Assembly (NCBI GenBank): GCA_003427395.1
Contig: BFEA01000780.1
Location: 152,732 to 212,685 of the forward strand
DNA: 59,954 nt
Direction: 5' to 3'
From: Chara braunii
Lineage: Eukaryota; Streptophyta; Charophyceae; Charales; Characeae
Shown here: positions 41,901 to 52,834 of the stretch, piece by piece
How the letters are laid out: every line of letters starts with the position of its first letter
Numbering within the stretch: position 1 is the stretch's first letter
Made by a program: the position numbers and the translations under genes
Notes under the pieces: generated by a model
What the model saw: the letters and a program-made list of their open reading frames with translations, nothing else
The model's database searches: none
Told to the model about the DNA's origin: nothing

Positions 41901-44440
41901 CAAACTCAGCTCTCAGGAGAGGGCCTTATTGCCTTGATACGTTTGAGGCCCCCGCAATGATGGCCAAAACGCGCAGCCGCTGGTCAAACTGAAGTCAGAC
42001 TACCGGTTGTTAACTCTCTGGCGACTCCCCTATTCGCGACAATCCCCCTCCTCCAAGGAACTTTCGCTTACCCCACAACTTCAAGATTTGGATTGTAGTG
42101 ACCCCGACTCAAGTCTTGTGTTGTCGATCCAAAACGCTATCCTTTCTCCTTCCATAGCGAAGCAACAACGTAGTTCAGCTGATCACGCTGGTGCAGCACG
42201 CCAGCCAACAACATATGTCTGTACTCTGATGTTGACCTTCTACTGCCCCAGCTATTGGAGCGAGCGACCCACAGGCTAGCACCTAGAAACTACAGCCTCA
42301 CAGTTGAGCCTACTCTGCTGGGCACGATATGACAGTCGCGTACCGTCGAATGATCAGGCCTTCAGCTCTGCAGTTTGCCTTCATTCAACCAGCCGGGCAG
42401 CACTTCGGCCCATAGGTAGGTCTCTACCTCGCTATTCGTCTGCAACTGACTGCGTTTGTTGCAATGAAAGGCCCACACGCAGTGTCTAATCTATCGGCAG
42501 CCTTTACTCTACTCATCAAACAACCCGCAATCTCTGCAGTTGGCTTATTGCTCCCATCGATCTTAGTAAGGTAAGTAGCAGATGGCCAAATAGGTAAATG
42601 TCAGATCCTTTAATTTGTTCCTTGTTTCTCCGTCTCAATGGAATAAGCCAAGTCCGGCTTAGCAGGTGAATCTTTGTTCCTGTAGCTCCCTCTTGAGTCA
42701 CTTTATGTGATGAGGTGGTAGTACATTGGCCCGCAGGTAAGTTTTCATCTTCTGCAGTTTTGCTCGTAATTTATTGGTTTAACAGACTGTGCAATATATT
42801 GGTCGATTGTTAAGCACACAACACCCGCAGCTCGTCGCTCCGTTTCGTCAAGAGGAGCCTCACCTCGATCTGCAGCTGAGCCTCCTGTCCTAGTCTATCT
42901 CCTTCTAATCCTCTCGATGCGTATAGCCGAAAACATGGTTGTATTCGTTCGCCTCCTTCCTTAGTGTAGTCGTATTTGCCTCTCCGATTCATTCGGAGGC
43001 AGCCAGGCACCTTGACTTGTTGAGAACAACAGTACTACGTAGTCCTGAGACAAAGTGTTGTGACTGAGACTTGGAGGAAGATCACCACTCGAAGGGGACA
43101 AACCGCCTAATCAGGGGTGACGACCTACGAACTCTAATAGGGAGAGGGTTCTAACAATCGCAAAGGGGGTACAATCATTACCATGAGTTTCGAGCACAGG
43201 ATCCTCATGCGCGGCCGCTCACACGGTCACTCCTGAGACCTCCGCGTGCACGATCCTTACTCAAACTCGTACAGAAAGTACGGAAGAGGAAAGAATCTCC
43301 CTTTATAACCCGGGGAGGTTCATCCTCATCACGACTGCAACAATTAGGCTCGCCCTCTTCTCCCTTATCGTTCTCCCTCACTTGCCACTTCTCTACTCTC
43401 TCTCTGCGAATTCAGACGTGCTTTCATTTAGCTAGGAAGCTCCCCTACCCTTCCTCCTCAGAACGTACCTGGACTAAGTCTTGTTCAGGTTCATCCGCCC
43501 CGCTTAAACACCCAAACGGGCGCACTTAGAGCACTAACGAGAGAGAGGATCACAATGAACGTGTCGCAGTGGTCAAACAGATCGTGAACGGGCCCGATCC
43601 CCCACTTCGCTATCTCCTTGCTTAGCTACTCATCGGTAAGACTCCCGCATGAACTATGAAAAGATACTTTGTCGTATGTTCGTGCGGCCCTCTATCACCG
43701 TAGCGCCTAACCTACTGCTTGGGAGCCCGAACGGATATCGTCATCAATTTTGCCCGTCTCCAAAACCTCGGATTCAACCTTGATCTTGCCGGAATCCGTC
43801 GAGAAATGAGATCACACGATCTATTTTCCTCTATTCCTCTCTAACTCCATCGCCACTTTCCCATATACTATTTTGTATCTAACTCTCTGACTACTAATTT
43901 GTCACTTAAAGTAAGCTCACATTCGTGGTCGCCTACCCTTAAACCCCCCACTTCGACCTTCTACTTGCCCAATTTCATCGAGGATCGAGCAAAAAGTTCA
44001 TTTTCCTATTATACTCCGCTTTTTTTTCAGCCATCACCGACTTCTTCCCTGCCATGTAGTGAAATTGCGCCCCGGTTCAACCCTTTCCTACTTACCTTCG
44101 TCGTAGCATCCGACCGTAGCGGCCCCACAATGCCCATCGTAGTCCCAATAGCAGCCAATTATTCCTGTATCGTTTTCTCTCCACACTTTCCTTGCCCTGT
44201 TGCCGCACGACACTAGCTTGTGCGCTAAACAGACAGCAGGACTGTGGTCATGGAAGTCAAAATCCGTAGAGGAGTGCCTACCAACCCACCTGTCGAAATA
44301 ACCAGCCTATGTCACACCCTGCTCCGTCCGCGCTTAAAGAATGCGATTAACACAACTCCACTCGGACCGATTTCGACAGCAGAACGTTGGTCACTTTTGT
44401 CGCACAAGCGGTTATCGGGTAGCTGAAAATTCAGGAATGA
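41900..44440. other. Non-coding, no gene recognised
   Basis: Short frames of 60-105 codons only, without domain features. 43560-43740 has faint resemblance to family A (CTTGCTTAGCTACT, ATCACCGTAGCGCCTA) but too weak to call. CT-rich patches near 43350-43420. Probably decayed transposon DNA. Confidence 0.4.
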
Positions 44441-44444
44441 AAAT

Positions 44445-44850
44445 TATGAAGTGAGAGTTTTTTGACAATTTGAAAATCTTGAATGATCCTGAAGTGGTGA
44501 AAGGTTCGAAGACCCTGAAAACCACCTGTTTAGGCAGACTGCATCCTGAAGTGGTGAAGGGTGTCCTGAAGTGGTCAAGTGAGAGTTTTTGGCAGTCTGA
44601 AAGTCCTGAATGGTCCTGAAGTGGTGAAAGGTCCAAAAACCATGAAAACCACCCGTCACCGCTTGAGGATGCAACCTGCCTAAACAGGTGGTTTTCAGGG
44701 TTTTCGGAGTTTTCACCACTTCAAGACCATTCAGGATTTTCAGACCTGAATAATCCTGAAGTGGTGAAAGGTCCGAAGACCCTGAAAACCACATGTTTAG
44801 GCAGGTTGCATCCTGAAGTGGTGAAGGGTGTCATGAAGTGGTGATGAAAA
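44445..44850. repeat. Foldback made of about 90 bp direct and inverted units
   Basis: The unit TCCTGAAGTGGTGAAAGGT(C), GACCCTGAAAACCAC, TGTTTAGGCAG, TGCATCCTGAAGTGGTGAAG occurs directly at 44480-44570, partially at 44605-44655, inverted at 44660-44745 (GATGCAACCTGCCTAAACAG...ACCACTTCAAGACC) and directly again at 44750-44835. The last two form a near-perfect hairpin of about 85 bp arms with almost no loop. Confidence 0.85.
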
Positions 44851-44859
44851 ATACGACTG

Positions 44860-45960
44860 TTGTTAACCTTCTCTATGTGGTCGGAATGCGTTGGGGAGTA
44901 TACAACAATTCCCCAACCGAATCTATTGACCCCAACAGATGACGTTGCAGCGCCCTGCCCATGCCCGACCCTCACCACCCTCCTTTTTTTATGAGTCGGT
45001 TGACACAGTCCGTTGTGTGACCTACAGTAAGGACTAGGTGAGGCGGCCCCGGGGCAGATCTTGGTGATAGTGGCAAATTTTATTTTTTTTATTTTTTTTA
45101 GTGAGAACTTTTGAAATCCGAAGTGGAGAGGAGTCTCACTTTCACAGCGCCCACTGAGTCTACCGTGCCTACAGTGTCCGCGACCAGTTCCCGATCTTTC
45201 GGGTCCCAAAAGCACGCACTCTCCAAACCTCTTTATACAGGCCGCGACTGACGGGAGGTGTACCCCCCTAGCCATGGCTCCCATGACGACCGCTAAATCC
45301 AACGTTGCGTCCAAGTCAACGGGGATTCCGGAGCAAATACAAATATGTAATAATAAAACAAACAAATAATAAACATGTTTAGAACTTTTAATTGTCATAA
45401 TATGATGAATGAGGAAGAAGAAAAATGCTAGCACCGTTCTGACACCGCCGACAGTAAAAACCAAGGGGGATAGCCCCATCGGGCCCTCAACCCTCGGTCC
45501 CTTCGCGCTATTCTGATATCCCCGAGTCGTCGCCACTAGATCTTGACCCCTAAATCTCCTTGATGAAAATCCGACGTTGTAACCAATCAGGGTTAGGTCC
45601 AAAGTTGAGCCTAGTACTAGCGGACATCTAAACAAACAGATACCACGCGATGTGCAGACTTACCAAAACGTTTTCAAAATCACGGTGTTGTCGATGTCTC
45701 CTCCACACGTATGCCCAAGTCATAGGCAAGCGCAATCGGTCAACGAAACATAATTTTTTTAATCCTAGTTTAATTAAAAAAATAAAAATTTGGTCGGCGA
45801 CCATGCCGACTCTTCAGTCATCAACAAATGGAAAGATTACGTGCGCCTCAAATCTGCGCGCCCACACACTTTTTTAATCTAGTCAACCATTCGGCCAATG
45901 TAAACCACAGACGCAGCCTCGCTTTGCGCGATATACTTAAACCTTAAAAGCAACTTATTT
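44860..45960. other. Intergenic with one long but unconvincing minus ORF
   Basis: A 304-codon minus frame (45635-44721) is the longest nearby. It runs into the foldback repeat, crosses an A-rich run (LKKIKKIKF) and an F-rich run, and shows no domain, so I do not call it a gene. Sequences near 45290-45340 and 45550-45600 share ATCC(A/G)ACGTTG and AA(G/T)TCAA/GGGTTAGGTCC-like words, suggesting old duplication. Confidence 0.35.
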
Positions 45961-45965
45961 TCTGT

Positions 45966-46015
45966 TGCTTGCAAAAACCAGGGCGGATACCCTTGTAAGG
46001 GTATTCGCACCGACA
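45966..46015 (+). repeat. Dispersed 50 bp motif with palindromic core (copy 3)
   Basis: TTGCAAAAACCAGGGCGG, then ATACCCTTGTAAGGGTAT, then TCGCACCGACAACGTC. Near-identical to 40190-40245 in the same orientation; flanks on both sides are unrelated. Confidence 0.75.
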
Positions 46016-46770
46016 ACGTCTCTCTCTATCCCTCTCTCGGTACATCATTGCTCTCTCGTATTTACCTATCGAGCAAATCATACAGATACTAAATGCAAAT
46101 ACAAAGACCGAGATACACTCAAGGTTTGCATCGATAATTGCGTTTCTTACATCCTTTAGATTGCCCTATATTTTGCGTTTCTTACACAAACATAACAATA
46201 ATGTTGCTTCCTAAATGTACTTGACCACATATATAACCAAACTCGATGAATCTGGTTTTAATCACGAGTAAAAATTTATATATTTTTTCACAAATTCTCT
46301 TAGTTATGTAGTATAATATACTGCTTAAGTTGATATACATGCTTATTTAAAGTTACTGTTAAGTTTCTGACCTCTCCTCTTCACAACCATACAAATACTT
46401 AAAAAAATAAAGAGTGGGATACATCAAGGTCTATGTCGGTGGTTTCACTGACGACTTCCCTCATACCACCCTTCACTTGCTTTTACAGTGTAACTCTAAG
46501 GGAGGAAAGGTAATACTTTGTTCATGCTTTGAAAATGACAAAAGCAGGGAAAACAACCTCCACATAAGCATAACCCTAGTACAAAAACACAAGTTGCGAA
46601 TATAAGTCCACGTCCTAATGTTACACAAACTGGAAAAAAATTGTAGGGAGCAAAAGCAACAAGAAAATATTATAAACCTATGCTCTTCTTAAGCACATTG
46701 GTGAAGCTCTCCATCAAAGGATGAAGCCTTAGCGACAATGGAGGGTGAACCTGACACTCAAAGGCTACCT
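46016..46770. other. AT-rich, no gene recognised
   Basis: Frames of 63-64 codons only; no repeats recognised. Confidence 0.4.
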
Positions 46771-46774
46771 CATT

Positions 46775-47280
46775 GTTACCACCTACAACAATGGGGAGCC
46801 TCCCCTACCCCATACACATCGTCTTTTTTTTCCGGTATATGGCATCAAGGGCGGTAGGGGTGGGGTGGGGGAGCAAAACCTCTCCTTCCCCATGCAAATT
46901 GTCGTTTTCTTTGGCATCACCAAAACCTATATGCCCCTTTGTCATCCTTTTTTCTTGGCATATGACACCGAGGGGGGGATAAACCCCTTTTCTTTAATGC
47001 AGATCATTTTTTTTTTTGCCACATGTGAGAGAGTTGCAGAGGTCCGCCTACGCCATGCAAATGGTTTTTTTTTGTTTTACATATGGCATCGAGGGGTGAA
47101 GGGGTTCCCCCTCCTCTATGCAGAAAATGATTGTGTACGAAGCAGTCAAGTCGTACAAAAAACATTCGAGCTAAAGGCTATGTTTGCAAAGAATGACAGT
47201 CGTATCAAGGAGGGAGGGGGAGGGGGGGGGGGTATAGTCTACTACCACATGGGCGTGGGGAACACAACCCTAAGGNAGCC
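46775..47280 (+). repeat. G-run/T-run repeats (CCCCATGCAAAT..TTTTTTTGGCATATGGCATC..GGGG)
   Basis: About five diverged units contain CC(A)TGCA(A/G)AT(C/T)(A/G)T followed by T8-10, then GGCATATGG(C)ATCGAGGGG and a G-rich run. A shorter version lies at 51226-51415. The 181-codon plus frame is repeat translation. One n at 47276. Confidence 0.65.
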
Positions 47281-47309
47281 AAAGCAATGAGACTAAGTAC
47301 TCGCGCTTG

Positions 47310-47765
47310 CGCGAGCTCACATGAGAGAGAGAGAGAGGCTGAAAGACAAAAATGGAATATGGGTAAAATTGTAGCTGCAATGTATTTCGCAATCGAAATG
47401 AGTTTTTAAATTTTATTTGATATTTTTCTTGGAAAAATCACAACAATCTATAAGCATTGCAATTTTTAATTTTTTTCTCTCATTTATTATGAGAGCGAAA
47501 AATTGTTTAAGTTGTAGTGTTTTTTTCGTTGGCCCACACATGGTTGAGTGGCAAAAATGAAAATTTTGTCGAATCAGCGCGACAATTGTATTGCGATCTT
47601 AATGATTTTTTGGATTTTTTCTGATATTTTCCATAGAAAAAACACGACCTAATCGATGGATTCTAAAAATTTTCTGTTAATTCCTCTGGGCAGAAAAATC
47701 ATCAAAGTTACCTCTTTTAAATTGAGGGACTGGACCCACCGGTACTCTCCACCTTAAAAAGCCTG
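47310..47765 (-). repeat. Inverted arm of the (CT)n-ended repeat unit
   Basis: Starts with (GA)n at 47320-47336. Its reverse complement matches 48290-48660 in order: AATTTTGTC/GCCATT, AAATCATT, the TTTTCATTTTTGCCACTCAA block, and CCATCGATTAGGTCGTG. Faces the direct copy at 47860-48661 across a small palindrome (CCTAAGGCTGCGG / CGCAGCCTTAAGG, 47871-47897). Confidence 0.75.
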
Positions 47766-48642
47766 CACGTGAGACTCCTGACAATGTCTCCCTTTCTTAC
47801 TTCTTTTTCGGATCCATTTCTACATGACGACCGGTCGTTCCTTTTTTCAAACGTTCGCAACCCTAAGGCTGCGGTATTCGCAGCCTTAAGGCTGCAGTAT
47901 AGTAGGCTTTGACGTCTGTGTCAAGGTGTCGCATTTTTGGCAGCGGGCGACCACGACGCAAAGTGGGTTCTTAGGGGGGGGAGGAATTAGGGGACCAGTC
48001 CTTGGCAAAATTGCGGACTACCTACAACTAGCCCTCGTAGAACCGGGACAATTGGAAAAAGGGAGGACCGGTCCTCGGGTGGAAGTAAACCCCAAAAAGA
48101 AGTGGGGGGCGTTGGACCGGTTTTCGAGTGAAAACGGACCCCCAAAAAAAGTAACGGTATATGAATTGCAAAAGGGCCCTCAAGCCCAGGCGTTGATGCC
48201 CGTTTTCTTAAAGCAGGAGGTCAGGCGCAACAAAACAAACGTTTTGCATGAGGCCACTTTGACGATTTTCTATGCTCGGAGGAACCCGCAAAAAAATATG
48301 AAACTTTGAAAATCCATAGATGAGGTCGTGCTTTTTCCAGGAAAAATATGAGAACATTTTAAAAAATTAATTAGACAACAAAATAATCGTCGCGCCAATT
48401 CAGTACATTTTTCATTTTTGCCACTCAAGCATATCTGGGCCAACTGAAAAAGTACTTCAAATTTAGTTAGTTTTCACGCTCTGAATAATGCGTTAAAAAA
48501 CCTGAAAATTTGAGCACTCGTAGATTTTGTTATGATCTTTCCAAGAAAAACGTTAAATAAATTAAAAAAAATCATTCCAACTATGAAATAGATCGTAGCA
48601 ACAATTTGAACCATATTTTCAATTTTGTCATTCAAAACCCCT

Positions 48643-48658
48643 CTCTCTCTCTCTCTCT

Positions 48659-48735
<77 letters not shown>
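48643..48735. repeat. (CT)n then poly-T abutting the gap
   Basis: CT run to 48661, then 74 T to the assembly gap. The poly-T is probably partly an assembly or sequencing artefact. Confidence 0.9.
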
Positions 48736-48825
48736 NNNNNNNNNNNNNNNNNNNNNNNNNNNNNNNNNNNNNNNNNNNNNNNNNNNNNNNNNNNNNNNNN
48801 NNNNNNNNNNNNNNNNNNNNNNNNN
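48736..48825. other. Assembly gap (90 N)
   Basis: Run of 90 n. The true length is unknown. Confidence 0.99.
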
Positions 48826-49589
48826 CATTGCCTTGGCTACCTTAGGGTTGCATTCCCCGTGCCCACGTGGTAGTCAATGTTTGTTCGCAACCCTAAGGCT
48901 GCGGTATAGTGGTCTTCGGCATCTGTGTCAAGGTGCAACATTTTTGGCAACGGGTGACCGAGACGCAAAGTGGTTTCTTAAGGGGAACAAAAATTTGGGG
49001 GACCGGTCTCTGGCAAAATTGCGGACTACCTACAACTAGCTCTGGTAAAACCGGATTTTTTGGGAAAAGGAAGGACCGGTCCTTGGGTGTTAGCTGACCC
49101 CAAAAAGAAGTGAGGGCAAAGGGTCATTAGGCCCACGCGTTGAGGCTCGTCTTCTAAAAACAGGGAAGTCATGAAAAAAAAAACAGACGTTTTGCAAGAG
49201 GCAACTTTTATGATATTTTATGCTTGGAGGAATCTGCAGAAAAATCTGAAATTTTGAGAATCCAAAGACGAGGTCGTGTTCATTTAAAAAAAAAATCAAA
49301 CATTTTTAAAAACTCATTTAGACCGTGAAATAATCATCGCATCAATTCAACACACTTTCCATTTCTGAGACTCAGCCATGTATGGATCAACTGAAAAAGT
49401 ACTCAAAATTCAAGGAGTATTCACGCTAAGACGAATGCGTGAAAAAACCTGAAAATTAGAGTACTCGTATATTCTGTTGTGATCTTTAAAAAAAAAATCC
49501 TAAAAAAAAAATAAAAAATCATTCTAACTGTGAAATACATTGTGACCACAATTTGACCCATATTTCAATTTTGCCATTCAACCTTTCTC

Positions 49590-49641
49590 TCTCTTTCTCT
49601 CTCTCTGTCTTTTTTTCTCTCTCTTTCTCTCTGTCTTTCTT

Positions 49642-49702
<61 letters not shown>

Positions 49703-49820
49703 CTCTCTTTGTGGTAGCTCCCCCCCCTCCCTCTCTCTATTTCTCTTTCTACCTCTCTCTCACTCATATTAATAAATGGAACAAAACTTTTTTTTTCTCA
49801 GTCTCTGTTTTTTTTTTTTT

Positions 49821-49883
<63 letters not shown>
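49590..49883. repeat. (CT)n / poly-T low-complexity tracts
   Basis: Long CT runs at 49650-49695 and 49829-49883 with a T run between, the unit end of tandem copy 2. Equivalent tracts lie at 50600-50995 and 52186-52239. Confidence 0.9.
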
Positions 49884-49886
<3 letters not shown>

Positions 49887-50913
49887 ACGCACTCTTCGTC
49901 TCATTTCTTTAGCTACCTGAGGGTTGCGTTTTCCGCGCCCATGCGGTAGACAGTTTCGCAGCCCTAAGGTTGGAGAAATTGCGGATTACCTACAACTAAC
50001 TCTGGTAGAGCTGGGAGTTTTAGAAAAAGGAAGGACCGGTCCTTGGGTGGAAGCAGATCCCAAAAAAAAGTGGGGGGCGCTGGACTGGTCCTCGGATGAA
50101 AGCGGATCCCAAAATGAAATGAGGGTATGTGAACTGCAAAAGGGTCTTCAAACCCAGGTGTTGCGGCTCATCGTCTTAAAATAGAAAGGTTAGACGCAAC
50201 GAAACAAACGTTTTGTAAGAGGCCACTTTGGCGATTTTTTTTAGTCGGAGGAACCCGTAGAAAATCTGAAATTTTGAAAATCCATAGATGAGGTCGTGTT
50301 CTTTCCAGAAAAAATATTAGAACATTTTCAAAAAATCATTTAGACCGTGAAAGAATTGTCACGCCGATTCGGCACATTTTTCATTTTTGTTACTCAGCCA
50401 TGTGTGGGCCAACTGAAAAAGTACTCCAAATTCAGTGAGTTTTCGCGCTCAGAAGAATGCATGAAAAAACCTGAAAATTAGAGTACTTGTAGATTTTGTT
50501 GTGATATTTCCAAGAAAAATGTTTAAAAAAAAAAATAAAATCATTCAAACCGTGAAATAGATCGCGACCGAAATTTGACCCATATTTTAAATTTGGCATT
50601 CAACCTCTCTCTCTCTTTCTCTCTCTCTCTGGTAGCCTCCCCCCCTCCCTCTCTCTCTATCTTTTTTTCTTTCTCTCTCTCACTCTCTGTCTTTCTCTCT
50701 TACTCACTTACAAAAATAGAACAAAACTCTCCTTCTCTCTCTCTCTCTCTGTTCGGCCCCCCCCCTTCCCTTTCTCTCTATCTCTCTTTCTTTCTCTCTC
50801 ACTCTCTCTCTCTCTCTCACTCGTAACAATAAATGAAGCAAAACTCTTTATCTCTCTTTCTTTCTCTCTGACTCTCTGTCTCTCTCTAACTCATATCAAC
50901 AAATGAAACAAAA

Positions 50914-50990
<77 letters not shown>

Positions 50991-52195
50991 CGTGCTCTAG
51001 GTCTCATTGCTTTGGCTACCTTAGGGCTGCGTTCCCCACGCGCACGAGGCAGACAATCCCCGTTTTATGAGAGCTAGCTGTAGGTCGTTGGCATTATCAC
51101 CAAGGACCGATCCTTCAAAAACGTTTGCCCCCTAAGAACCCACTTGCATCCTGGTCGCCCGCCGCAGAAAATGCGACACCTTGACACAAACACTGAAGGC
51201 CACTATACTAAGGCTGCGGACACAGATCATCGTTTTTTTTGCATATCAAGGGGCGAAGCCCTCCTTCCCCCATGTAAATCATTATCTTGTTTTGGCATAT
51301 GGTGTCGAGGGGGGGAAGGGGTGTAGGGGGGTGAGGGCCCCTCCCCAATGCAGATCATCCTCCTTTCTTGCCACATGGTGTGCAAGGTGGGGGGGGAACT
51401 CACAAAATAGTCAAGTAGTTCGCAACCCTTAGGCTGCGGTATAATGGGCTTCCTCGTCTGTGTCAAGGTGTCGCATTTTTGGCGGCGGGCGACCAGGACG
51501 CAAAGTGGGTTCTTAGGGGGCAAAAAAATTTGGGGGACCGGTCCTTGCCAAAATTGCGGACTACCTGCAGCTAGCTCTGGTAGAACCGAGACTTTTGGAA
51601 AAACGAAGGACCGGTCCTCGGGTAGAAGTGGACCCCAAAAAGAAGTGGGGGGCATTGGACCGGTCCTTGGGTAGCAGCAAGCCCCAAAAAGAAGTGAGGG
51701 CATGTGAACTGCAAAAGGGCCCTCAAGCCCAGGCGTTGAGCCCCGTCTTCTCAAAACAGGGAGGTCAGACACAACGAAACAAACATTTTGCAAGAGGCAA
51801 CTTTAGCGATTTTCTGTGCTTAGACGAACATGCAAAAAAATCTGAAATTTTGAGAATCCATAGATGAGGGCGTGTTATTTCCAGAAATAATAATAGAACA
51901 TTTACAAAAAATCATTTAGACTGCGAAATAATCGTCACGCCGATTGAGCACATTTTCCATTTTTGCCACTCAACCATGCCTGGGCCAACTAAAAAAGTAC
52001 TCCAAATTCAGTGAGTTTTCGCGCTCAAAAGAATGCGTAAAAAAACCTGAAAATTGGAGTGCTCGTAAATTTTGTTGTGATCTTTCCAGGAAAAACGCTA
52101 AATAAATAAAAAAAAATCATTCCAACTGCGAAATAGATTGGGGCCGCAATTTGACCCATATTTCAATTTTGCCATTCAGCCTCTCTCTCTCTCTT

Positions 52196-52241
<46 letters not shown>

Positions 52242-52290
52242 GTGTTAGCTCTTAGTCTCATTGATTTGGCTACCTTAGGGCTGCGTTCCC

Positions 52291-52357
52291 CGGGCCCACG
52301 CGGTAGACAATACAAACAGGTTCGGGGCCCACGCGGTAGACAATACAAACAGGTTCG
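52291..52357 (+). repeat. 33 bp direct duplication
   Basis: CCCACGCGGTAGACAATACA occurs at 52295 and 52328. Two perfect copies, the end of the large repeat block. Confidence 0.9.
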
Positions 52358-52722
52358 GAGCCGAAGTCCGTGTTTGGGAGGTGTTCAGGCGTCTGTGACC
52401 AGGCTAGCTAACGGTGTGTAATGTAAAACTGGGTCTGACAGCTCCGGCCTCGGATCGGCCATCGGGTTTCTGTCGTTCGCTCTCACTGCATGCCTCGGCG
52501 TGCCTCCACGCCTTGCGTGGTTTGCGAGCGGGTAGTCCTCGGGGATGTTTTCAACTGAATAGAGGCGAAAGAGCTTACCAGATACATGAAGAAGAAGTGG
52601 TCGTGCGAGTCCGTCTTGCCGCATGTGGTCGGTGATTGGTGAGTACGTGTGCGCTTCGTGGAATGCGCAATCTGCTTCATCTGAACGGCACATCGTTCGA
52701 CACTCACCCTCGACTATGGGCA

Positions 52723-52834
52723 TCGCCACACCACTCTCGAAATGTGCAAAATGAGAATGAACTTCCTGCTAGAACGAGGCCAGATGCGCCCGCCACATTT
52801 TTGTCTTTTCCACATTTCGAGAGTGGTGTGGCGA
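52723..52834. repeat. 24 bp perfect inverted repeat, 64 bp spacer
   Basis: 52723-52746 (TCGCCACACCACTCTCGAAA...) is exactly complementary to 52811-52834 (...CGAGAGTGGTGTGGCGA). It could form a hairpin or represent a very short foldback/MITE. It lies 3 kb upstream of the ligase gene. Confidence 0.85.

Larger units (their letters stand above)
47857..52305 (+). repeat. About four tandem copies of a 0.9-1.2 kb unit ending in (CT)n
   Basis: The unit opens with TTCGCAACCCTAAGGCTGCG (47857, 48891, 51419; truncated at 49957). It continues with GTGTCAAGGTGTCGCATTTT, AAATTGCGGACTACCTACAA, GGAAGGACCGGTCC, CCCAAAAAGAAGTGGGG, TTTTGAGAATCCATAGATGA (48305, 49254, 50273, 51849) and TTTGCCACTCA, and ends in (CT)n. 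It is followed by a conserved bridge, GCTACCTTAGGGCTGCGTTC (48837, 49914, 51016, 52270). 51060-51222 is an inverted copy of a unit start. Similar short frames (for example at 47926, 49924 and 51595) recur in each copy, but stops and indels differ; not supported as genes. Confidence 0.85.

Noticed and set aside
44721-45635. 304-codon minus frame
   Set aside because: Runs into the foldback repeat and homopolymer runs. Composition changes abruptly and no domain is visible.
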